From NCBI GenBank assembly GCA_000014925.1, contig CP000474.1:1-64000 (forward strand): a stretch of 64,000 nt of DNA. Direction: 5' to 3'. A program made the position numbers and the translations under genes. Positions 57,422-64,000 of this stretch are shown piece after piece. The stretch comes from Paenarthrobacter aurescens TC1. GTDB taxonomy: Bacteria; Actinomycetota; Actinomycetes; Actinomycetales; Micrococcaceae. How positions within the stretch are numbered: the first letter of the stretch is position 1; each line of letters begins with the position of its first letter. The notes beneath the pieces were generated by a model. That model saw only the letters and a list, made by a program, of their open reading frames with translations, searched no databases and was not told the DNA's origin.

Positions 57422-58528
57422 TTAGAGCGCTGTCTGGCGGTAGCGCTCAATCTGCTTTAGACGCCGCTGGAGGCTGTCGCGCCGCGGGTGCGGGACGACG
57501 TCGGGCGCCTCAGCGGTGAGATCAATGTGTTCGGTTCCGTACTGCCACAGCAGGAGGTCATCCAGGAGGCGGTCGGGGCCGGGGGAGTAACGGTGGTCCA
57601 AAGCCTTGCGGACCTCGGTGATTCGGTTGGCGCTGAGCAGGCCGGCTAGCTCCACGGTCTTGGTGAGTCCGTGTGCGGCGAGCAGCTCGGCAGCCCATCC
57701 CCAGTCGTCATCAACTTTACGGTCAACGTGCGGCAGGAGCGTACGCCAAACGTCGCGGACCCGGTTTGGCGTCAGGGGCATGCCTCCATCGCCTTCGAGA
57801 TCCCAGTAGCCGCGGACTTCCTCATAACGCTCGTGAAGATCGGCGAAGGCGCTCTCAACGGTTTCCAACATGGCGGCAGTGGCCGTGAACTGGCGGTCGA
57901 AATGTGGTGTCCAAGCGCGCGGATCTTCGGCCTTGAAACGGATGTCGTGCTCGATCTCGCTCCAAGCGTGTGCGAACACCGTGCGGATCTGGCACTCGAA
58001 GAAGTAGCTGCCGTTGGCGGGCATGTCCGGATTGAAGACGTGCTGGTACTCCTTCACGGCCTCGTTCTGGATGGTCCGCAGGATGAGGTGCCGGCTGGAG
58101 TATCCGTACGTTCCGGACTCGATGGAGCCGATGTCCTTCTCGCGGTCGCCGCGGCAATCGAAGAGCTGACGCTGCCGCTTGATGATGTTGGCTACCGCTG
58201 CGTTCTCAGCCGGCAGCTTGGTGATGACACGGATGCCCACCATGTCGTTCAACGTGCGGAACGGGTCCGGGAACTTGAGTACACGCGGCCCGCCGGGCTC
58301 CAACGGATCATCCGTGCGGGAAATCTTTTCGCGGAACGACTCAACGGTTTTGGTCCGCCCCGTGACAAACAACGGAGTGACCTCAGCGTCGTTCAGCATG
58401 TCCCTCAGAGTGAGCAGCACATCCCGTGTGACCCGCTTCAATGCAGGGCGAACACGCTCGTAGAGCGCCACATTCGCATCCACTGCGTCGCGCTGGGCCT
58501 GGTCCAGGCTGTCCCAATTGCTTGCCAT
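57422..58528 (-). CDS. RelA/SpoT-domain protein, putative alarmone synthetase
   Basis: A 368-residue protein with an N-terminal RelA/SpoT nucleotidyltransferase domain: RTKTVESFREKISR, the metal/substrate segment FRTLNDMVGIRVIT, YGYSSRHLIL and the conserved ECQIRTVFAHAWSEIEHDIRFKAEDP. A helical C-terminal half follows. No HD hydrolase domain, TGS or ACT domain is seen, so it is smaller than RelA and best called a small alarmone-synthetase-like protein. Synthesis of (p)ppGpp has not been shown. It sits 22 bases upstream of sulP on the same strand. Confidence 0.85.
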   Translation of the reverse strand: MASNWDSLDQAQRDAVDANVALYERVRPALKRVTRDVLLTLRDMLNDAEVTPLFVTGRTKTVESFREKISRTDDPLEPGGPRVLKFPDPFRTLNDMVGIRVITKLPAENAAVANIIKRQRQLFDCRGDREKDIGSIESGTYGYSSRHLILRTIQNEAVKEYQHVFNPDMPANGSYFFECQIRTVFAHAWSEIEHDIRFKAEDPRAWTPHFDRQFTATAAMLETVESAFADLHERYEEVRGYWDLEGDGGMPLTPNRVRDVWRTLLPHVDRKVDDDWGWAAELLAAHGLTKTVELAGLLSANRITEVRKALDHRYSPGPDRLLDDLLLWQYGTEHIDLTAEAPDVVPHPRRDSLQRRLKQIERYRQTAL

Positions 58529-58638
58529 GCCCCCAGCTTACGGGGCGGGTCCGACACTCAACCGAGCCACTCGCCGTCGGGGTGCCTCTAGCCAAACTTC
58601 TGAATCGTCACGATAGGCTCAGTACAAAGGAGGGCGCA

Positions 58639-59460
58639 ATGTTGCGGCACAAGTACAGCTACGGCGAACACCCCAGTCAGTGGGGCGAACTCTTCATACC
58701 TGAACCGAGCAACGGAAACCATCGCGGCGCATCAGCTGTGGCCGGTGGAATCGCCGTTGTGATCCATGGCGGCTACTGGCGGTCACAGTACGGCGCTGAG
58801 CTTGGCGAGCCCCTTGCGCGCGATCTCGCCGCGCATGGCATCACCGCCTGGAACCTCGAGTACCGGAGGGCCGGAAACGGCGGTGGTTGGCCTCATACCT
58901 TCGAGGACATCCTGGCCGGCATCGACCATCTGTCCGAAATCGCCGGCCAGCACGACCTTCAGCTCGGCAAGGTGGTGGCACTGGGCCACTCGGCCGGCGG
59001 CCACTTGGCTGTTTGGGCCGCAGGCCGGCAGCGGCTTTCTGAAATCGGAACACCCGACGCCGACCGCCAACTCCAGCGCGGGCCGGAGGATAACGCCGTG
59101 CACCTGACGGGCGTCGTCAGCCAGTCCGGCCTCCTGAACCTCGCCGCCGCCGAGAAACTGAACCTCAGCAACGGCGCGGTCTGCAACCTCATGGGTGGGG
59201 ACTCCGGTAGATACCCCAAACGGCATAAATACGCCGACCCCATGAGTTCCTTGCCCATCGACGTCCCCGTATATGCCGTGCACGCCACAGAAGACGAGGA
59301 TGTTCCTGCGAGTCAGTCCGAAGCTTATGTCGCGGCTGCAACGGCAGCAGGCAGTGCGGCCCAGTTATTGCGCGTCCCGGGTGACCACTTCGACCTCATC
59401 GACCCCAAGGCCGTGGCGTATAAGAAGTGCCGCGAGCTGGTGCAACGGCTGCTCTCGTAA
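58639..59460 (+). CDS. Alpha/beta hydrolase, carboxylesterase or arylformamidase-like
   Basis: A 273-residue hydrolase. The oxyanion HGGYWRSQYG (near residue 37), nucleophile GHSAGGH (Ser near 116), and late Asp and His in TEDEDVPASQ and RVPGDHFDLI complete the catalytic set. ATG 58639 has AAAGGAGG upstream; an in-frame start at 58441 overlaps the divergent gene. Resemblance is to HSL/kynurenine formamidase-like proteins. Substrate unknown. Confidence 0.87.
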   Translation: MLRHKYSYGEHPSQWGELFIPEPSNGNHRGASAVAGGIAVVIHGGYWRSQYGAELGEPLARDLAAHGITAWNLEYRRAGNGGGWPHTFEDILAGIDHLSEIAGQHDLQLGKVVALGHSAGGHLAVWAAGRQRLSEIGTPDADRQLQRGPEDNAVHLTGVVSQSGLLNLAAAEKLNLSNGAVCNLMGGDSGRYPKRHKYADPMSSLPIDVPVYAVHATEDEDVPASQSEAYVAAATAAGSAAQLLRVPGDHFDLIDPKAVAYKKCRELVQRLLS

Positions 59461-59499
59461 CCTGTGGTTCGTGGGGGCCGGCTCTGGCAGAGTGGTCCC

Positions 59500-60435
59500 A
59501 TGCTGACAGTCATTGGTGAAGCCCTGGTCGACGTCGTTCAACGCTCCTCGGGAATCGAGGCGCATGTGGGCGGGAGCCCGCTCAACGTTGCCGTCGGTTT
59601 GGCGCGGCTGGATCACCCGGTGCAGTTCATCGGCCGCTACGGCAGGGACGCCTATGGTGATTCCGTTGCTGCGCACTTGCGCTCGAGTTCCGTGATGGTT
59701 CCGCTTCCGCCGGACGAGAAGCCAACCAGCGTGGCCACCGCGCAGATCGACGATGACGGCGCCGCCACCTACGCTTTCGACCTCGCTTGGGAGCTGCCCG
59801 GGCTCGCCGGACGGTTGCCGCTCATGCTGCAAGGCTCCACCCTGCTGCACACGGGATCCATTGCCACCTTCCTGGAGCCAGGCGCCGCGGAGGTGCTTGC
59901 CGCCGTCGAGCATGCCCACCCGAGCAGCACCATCAGCTTCGACCCCAACTGCCGTCCCAGCATTATTACGGACGTTGAGTACGCGCGGACGCAAGCCGAG
60001 CGCTTTGTGGTGCTGTCCGACGTCGTGAAGGCTTCTGACGAGGACCTCGAGTGGCTGTATCCCGGTGTTGATCCGACGGAATCCGCGCGTCGGTGGCTGT
60101 CTTTGGGCGGCGAAGAAGGTCCGGCGTTGGTGGTGGTGACTCGGGGTTCACGCGGGCCGTGGGGCGTCACAAGGGCAGGCGAAACCCAGGTTCCCGCACC
60201 GTCCGTGAACGTGGTGGACACCGTGGGAGCAGGGGATTCCTTCATGGCCGGGCTGTTGTCTGCGATTGTGGATCACGGCCTGGATGGCGCGCAGAACCGC
60301 GGCGACCTCAGGGCGATGCCCGCAGAAACGCTGGCCGCCATCATGGACCATGCAACACGGGCGGCTGCCGTAACCGTGTCGCGGGCAGGCGCCAATCCGC
60401 CCACCCGGGCCGAGCTCAACCATGGTGTGGCCTAA
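59500..60435 (+). CDS. PfkB-family carbohydrate kinase
   Basis: A 311-residue ribokinase/fructokinase-like enzyme from ATG 59500 (MLTVIGEALVDVV). The substrate-side GGSPLNVAVGLARLD is followed by SFDPNCRPS and the catalytic NVVDTVGAGDSFMAGLLSA (Asp in GAGDS). A GTG 36 bases earlier is possible but lacks family resemblance. It is 39 bases behind the hydrolase and may be co-transcribed. The sugar is not clear, with fructose the usual guess. Confidence 0.88.
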   Translation: MLTVIGEALVDVVQRSSGIEAHVGGSPLNVAVGLARLDHPVQFIGRYGRDAYGDSVAAHLRSSSVMVPLPPDEKPTSVATAQIDDDGAATYAFDLAWELPGLAGRLPLMLQGSTLLHTGSIATFLEPGAAEVLAAVEHAHPSSTISFDPNCRPSIITDVEYARTQAERFVVLSDVVKASDEDLEWLYPGVDPTESARRWLSLGGEEGPALVVVTRGSRGPWGVTRAGETQVPAPSVNVVDTVGAGDSFMAGLLSAIVDHGLDGAQNRGDLRAMPAETLAAIMDHATRAAAVTVSRAGANPPTRAELNHGVA

Positions 60436-60450
60436 GCGGAGCGCAGGGGC

Positions 60451-61509
60451 TTAACCTGCCCCGTGTCCGGCAGCCACTTCCTCACCGACCTTCACAGGAC
60501 CCGGGGGAGTGCCTTCCCCGAATGGGCTGCCACCGAGCGATTCCCGTCCGTGAGGAGTGAGCCAGCCGGATAGATCCGGACCGGCGGGGACGATCTGCGT
60601 GGGATTGATGTCCTCGTGGACGATGTAGTAGTGCTGTTTGATCTGCACAAAGTCAGTGGTGTCCCCGAACCCGGGTGTCTGGAACAGGTCCCGGGCATAA
60701 CCCCACAGTGCCGGCATCTCGCTGAGTTTGTTGCGATTGCACTTGAAGTGTCCGTGATAGACGGCGTCGAAGCGTGCCAGGGTGGTGAAGAGCCGCACGT
60801 CTGCTTCCGTGATGGAGTCACCCACCAGGTACCGCTGGCCTGTGAGCCGTTCCTCGAGCCAGTCCAACGCGTTCCACAAGCGGGTGTAAGCGGCATCGTA
60901 GGCTTCCTGGGAGCCTGCGAAGCCACACCTGTAAACGCCGTTGTTGACCTCGGTGAAGACGCGTTTGTTGACCTGGTCGATCTCCTCCCGCAGGTGCTCC
61001 GGGTACAGCTGCGGAGCGCCGGGACGGTGAAACTCTGTCCATTCAGTGGAGAAATCCAGCGTGATCTGGGGGAAGTTGTTGGTCACTACCGCGCCGCTGG
61101 CAATGTCCACTACGGCCGGAACGGTGATGCCGCGCGGGTAGTCGGGGAAACGGCGGAAGTACGCTTCCTGCAGCCGTTCAATGCCCAAGACGGGATCTTT
61201 GCCCTCCGGGTCCACATCAAAAGTCCAGGATCGGGCATCGTGGGTGGGGCCGGGCTGGCCGAGGCTGATGACATCCTCAAGTCCCAGGAGCCTACGGACG
61301 ATGACGGTCCGGTTGGCCCAGGGGCAGGCCCGCGCCGCAATCAGCCGATACCGGCCGGGTTCCACTGGCCAACCCGGTTCGCCGTTGGGTCCTGAAGCGC
61401 CGTCGCGGGTGATGCGGTCCTCGATGTAGTTGGTATCCCGGTTGAACTCGTTTCCGGTGACGTACGCGCCGCGTGTGCTGTGCTCTTCGCTTATGGTTTT
61501 GTCACTCAT
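60451..61509 (-). CDS. Glutathione S-transferase family protein, YqjG/ECM4-like
   Basis: A 352-residue member of the glutathionyl-hydroquinone reductase type. The active-site CPWANRTVIVRRLLGLED is near residue 64, the middle has VPAVVDIASGAVVTNNF, and the C-terminal helical domain includes NNGVYRCGFAGSQEAYD and ITEADVRLFTTLARFDAVYHGHFKCN. Actinobacteria mostly use mycothiol, so the thiol cofactor is uncertain. Convergent with the kinase; 15 bases between stops. Confidence 0.85.
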   Translation of the reverse strand: MSDKTISEEHSTRGAYVTGNEFNRDTNYIEDRITRDGASGPNGEPGWPVEPGRYRLIAARACPWANRTVIVRRLLGLEDVISLGQPGPTHDARSWTFDVDPEGKDPVLGIERLQEAYFRRFPDYPRGITVPAVVDIASGAVVTNNFPQITLDFSTEWTEFHRPGAPQLYPEHLREEIDQVNKRVFTEVNNGVYRCGFAGSQEAYDAAYTRLWNALDWLEERLTGQRYLVGDSITEADVRLFTTLARFDAVYHGHFKCNRNKLSEMPALWGYARDLFQTPGFGDTTDFVQIKQHYYIVHEDINPTQIVPAGPDLSGWLTPHGRESLGGSPFGEGTPPGPVKVGEEVAAGHGAG

Positions 61510-61591
61510 CAGCCCAGCCTATTCTCCGGTTTTGGGAATGTGCACGGTCAGCGAAGGGGGATTAGGCCACGCTGAGCCCACGTAGACTGAC

Positions 61592-62404
61592 ATGATGCGG
61601 CTCGTAGCAAGCGATATTGACGGCACCATCCTCGGTCACGACGGAAAAATCAGTGACCGGACCATCAAGGCATTCCAGGCGTGCCGCGACGCAGGGGTGG
61701 AACTCGTCTTCGTCACGGGTCGTCCGCCGCGCTGGCTGTACCCGCTCCAGGAGCAGCTGGGTCACAGCGGGATCGTGATCTGTTCCAACGGTGCCGTGGT
61801 GTGGGATCTCGAAACCGAGAAGGCCCTGTCCTCGTGTGTCTTGGACGCAGAATCCGTCTTTGAGGCCCGTCGCATCATCAAGTCCATCCGGCCTGACGCC
61901 CTGTTCGCTGTCGAAACCCTCACGGGTTTCCAGCTGGAGCCGGGCTTCATCGAGAACGAAACCAGCGAACTGCTTGCGGAGTTCACCCCCAAACCGCTGG
62001 CCGAGACGCTCACGGCGGATGACGCCGTCGTAAAGTTCCTGGCGATCACCCGGGAAGGCACCCCGGACGAGTTCCTTGCCGAGGTGCAGCCCGCGGTAGC
62101 CCACCTTGTGTCCACCACACACTCAGCGCCGCGGACGGCGATGCTGGAGATGTCCGTTCCGGGCATCAACAAGGCCGTCACACTCGCCCAGTACGCCGAG
62201 TCGCTGGGGATCGAAGCCGCCGACGTTGTGGCGTTCGGGGACATGCCCAATGACATCGAGATGCTGCGCTGGGCCGGGCACGGTTACGCGATGGCCAGTG
62301 GACATCCTGAAGCCATCCTCGCCGCCGGGCAGCAGGCGCCGCACTTCGACGACGACGGCGTAGCTCAGATTCTCGAGGCAAAGCTGACTGAGCAGCGGGT
62401 CTAG
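61592..62404 (+). CDS. HAD-superfamily hydrolase, Cof type
   Basis: A 270-residue phosphatase-type enzyme. Motif I is VASDIDGTILG with nucleophile Asp; motif II is VTGRPPRW; motif IV is VVAFGDMPNDIEML. A type II cap lies between. Substrates of this family are sugar phosphates or phosphorylated vitamins. Met codons at 61592 and 61595 are both plausible. The 3' end overlaps the convergent ICMT-like gene by four bases. Confidence 0.9.
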   Translation: MMRLVASDIDGTILGHDGKISDRTIKAFQACRDAGVELVFVTGRPPRWLYPLQEQLGHSGIVICSNGAVVWDLETEKALSSCVLDAESVFEARRIIKSIRPDALFAVETLTGFQLEPGFIENETSELLAEFTPKPLAETLTADDAVVKFLAITREGTPDEFLAEVQPAVAHLVSTTHSAPRTAMLEMSVPGINKAVTLAQYAESLGIEAADVVAFGDMPNDIEMLRWAGHGYAMASGHPEAILAAGQQAPHFDDDGVAQILEAKLTEQRV

Positions 62405-63330
62405 TTCCGCCCGACGCGGGGAATCCAGCAGCGTACTGAATCACGGTAGTGCCGGAACTCGGCTCCAAACCGGCTTTCGAGGTCTGCTTCTTCGAGCGGC
62501 CGGACAGCATAGTTCCACAGCAGCGAGCCGATCGCCGCGTATGCGACCACGAGCCATGAGCCCAGAATCAGGCCAACCGCAACGCCTTGGGTGATGCCGG
62601 CAACCGCCATCGGGTTCCGAACCCATCGGTAAGGTCCGGCGATAACCAGGCGGTTGGGCATGGCGGAGGGCAGAGGGGTGCCGCCTCCGGCAGAGGACAT
62701 GGTCACCGCGGACGCGATACCGAGGCAACTGGCCAGCACCAGCACCACCAGGCCGGCTGGCGCTGCGGTGGAGGGAAGAGCCAGCGAAACGGCCCACCTT
62801 TGCTCGAACCAGCAGATGACTGACGGAAGCACAACCAGGAAGAGTCCCCAAAAGAGGGCCAATTGACCCATAGTTGCCGCCACGTTAGCCGCAACGCCGC
62901 GGAGGGTGGGTGCCGGACGGAACGCGAACGGGCCGCGCACGATCAACTCCGTGGGGACACGGCCCTCCACCACAAGGAACAGCGCAATGGTTGAACAAGC
63001 GGCCGCAGCCAGCATGATCAGGACGCCCCACCCGGCTTCGGTACTGAATGTTGCGTAGGTGGCGAGGGCGACCGCAACGAGGCCGGTCCAGCTGGTAGCC
63101 ACCATCGCGCCGGTCCGCACCCCGAAGGCGGCCCAAGCGGAAGCGACGACGAACAGCGGAACATCAAAGGCCGCCACAAGAACGGGGTCCAGACTGCCGA
63201 GAGTGGCCGTCCGAATGGCCGGTGACAGGAAAACTCCCACCCACCACGCCAGCCCAGCCACGGCTTGGACAGCGAAGTAGATCCGGCCCCACCCTTGCGC
63301 CCGCGAAGCGGTAGGAGCCTCGCGATTCAC
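62401..63330 (-). CDS. Isoprenylcysteine methyltransferase-like membrane protein
   Basis: A 309-residue protein with about eight membrane segments. The C-terminal part carries ICMT/PEMT-type features: LVIAGPYRWVRNPMAVAGITQGVAVGL and the cofactor-side EEADLESRFGAEFRHYRDSVRCWIPR. The N-terminal half has four more hydrophobic segments. It overlaps the upstream SDR gene by four bases on the same strand. Substrate unknown; S-adenosylmethionine-dependent methylation is inferred from the family. Confidence 0.8.
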   Translation of the reverse strand: MNREAPTASRAQGWGRIYFAVQAVAGLAWWVGVFLSPAIRTATLGSLDPVLVAAFDVPLFVVASAWAAFGVRTGAMVATSWTGLVAVALATYATFSTEAGWGVLIMLAAAACSTIALFLVVEGRVPTELIVRGPFAFRPAPTLRGVAANVAATMGQLALFWGLFLVVLPSVICWFEQRWAVSLALPSTAAPAGLVVLVLASCLGIASAVTMSSAGGGTPLPSAMPNRLVIAGPYRWVRNPMAVAGITQGVAVGLILGSWLVVAYAAIGSLLWNYAVRPLEEADLESRFGAEFRHYRDSVRCWIPRVGRN

Positions 63331-64000
63331 GGGTGCCGCACGCCCTCTCCTGCCAGCAACGCGCGGTAGCCCTCCTTGTAAGTGGGAAAGGTGAATTCGA
63401 AACCGGTCGCCCTAATCCGCGCATTTGAACAGCGCTTATCGCCGGGGCCGGCGTCGGACGCGCCGCCAGGTTCCGCCGTCGGGGGTTCCGGGCATCCCAT
63501 CTCAGAGGCGAGGAAGCGCATGACGTCGCCCATTTCCGCCGCGTGATCATCAACGCCCACGTAGACCCTGTCCGGGGTTGGCGTCATGGTGGTGAGGTGG
63601 ACGATCATGGCCGCGGCATCGTCCCGATGGACGCGGTTGGTGTGCCGGGGTTGGGCGGGAATGACGGCTTGGCCGGTCCGGACCTGGTCGATCAGCCGGG
63701 TGCGACCAGGGCCGTAAATACCGCCGAGCCTTAGGGAGATGGGCTGTGTGGCCGTGCCGCGAGTCCGGGAGAACAACAGCTCCTCAGCCTCCACCAAGAC
63801 TTTCCCGCTGAACCGTGTGGGCTCCGTGGGTGTTGATTCGTCCACAACAGCTCCGCCGGAATCCTTGTACACAGCCGTTGAGGAGACGAAGAGGATCCGC
63901 TGCGGCTCAATGGATTGCCGTTCCAGCGCATCCAGGACGTTCTTTACACCGTTCAGATAGGCCGCGCGGTACGCCTCTTCGGTGGAAGCGTCGGCCGCGA
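63327..64000 (-). CDS. NAD-dependent epimerase/dehydratase (extended SDR), partial
   Basis: The 3' part of an SDR gene whose 5' end lies beyond the window. The open frame continues to base 64000 with no stop; a GTG at 63872 is internal. Visible residues: AYLNGVKNVLDALE, then ILFVSSTAVYKDSGG with the SDR serine/tyrosine strand, SGKVLVEAEELL, SLRLGGIYGPGRTRL and HRDDAAAMIVHL. The N-terminal NAD-binding motif is missing. Resembles nucleotide-sugar epimerases. Confidence 0.85.
   Translation of the reverse strand, partial: AADASTEEAYRAAYLNGVKNVLDALERQSIEPQRILFVSSTAVYKDSGGAVVDESTPTEPTRFSGKVLVEAEELLFSRTRGTATQPISLRLGGIYGPGRTRLIDQVRTGQAVIPAQPRHTNRVHRDDAAAMIVHLTTMTPTPDRVYVGVDDHAAEMGDVMRFLASEMGCPEPPTAEPGGASDAGPGDKRCSNARIRATGFEFTFPTYKEGYRALLAGEGVRHP

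Overview
The window reads as the replication-origin end of a high-GC actinobacterial chromosome. Base 1 is the dnaA start codon, followed by dnaN, a short 6-phosphogluconate dehydrogenase, recF, dciA, gyrB and gyrA in the order usual for Actinobacteria. Protein wording (DLW-39, CrgA, class E sortase, the PknB/PASTA cluster, DUF3566, DUF5997, putrescine oxidase, alditol oxidase) points to Micrococcaceae, most likely Arthrobacter or Paenarthrobacter. This is recognition from memory, not a database search.

Layout. 1-12.3 kb: replication and topoisomerase core, a dnaA-dnaN oriC spacer, tRNA-Ile, DLW-39 and tRNA-Ala. 12.4-17.5 kb: a DMT exporter, a glycosyltransferase, a membrane protein with 11-residue proline-phased repeats, a cyclophilin, a rhomboid protease and a frameshifted GyrI-like gene. 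17.5-18.2 kb: a 0.7 kb non-coding stretch holding five perfect and six near-perfect DnaA boxes, denser than the dnaA-dnaN spacer. 18.2-21.3 kb: an alkylation-repair block (two O6-alkylguanine methyltransferases, an ECF-like sigma factor, AlkB, then Tag). 21.4-33.1 kb: the conserved actinobacterial growth and division region: crgA, a class E sortase, a small membrane protein, pabA-like amidotransferase, then on the minus strand fhaA-fhaB-pstP-rodA-pbpA-pknA-pknB.

33.5-64 kb is accessory metabolism, mostly in regulator-plus-pathway units whose operator palindromes can be seen. They are an enolase-superfamily sugar-acid dehydratase with a FadR-type regulator; a bulb-lectin secreted protein next to an ECF sigma/membrane-partner pair; a TetR-putrescine oxidase-universal stress protein-APC permease polyamine unit; a DUF5997/LysR-domain divergent pair; a GntR-PxpA-MFS-PxpBC-biotin carboxylase 5-oxoproline unit; and an alditol oxidase with a divergent LacI regulator. 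Single genes follow: BASS and SulP transporters, a RelA/SpoT-domain protein, a hydrolase, a PfkB kinase, a GST-like protein, a HAD phosphatase, an ICMT-like membrane protein and a truncated SDR epimerase at the right edge. No CRISPR array, rRNA operon, insertion sequence or prophage was seen.

The observations most worth following are the dense second DnaA-box cluster about 16 kb from dnaA, the sigma factor embedded in the translationally coupled alkylation-repair operon, and the membrane protein with exact 11-residue proline phasing.
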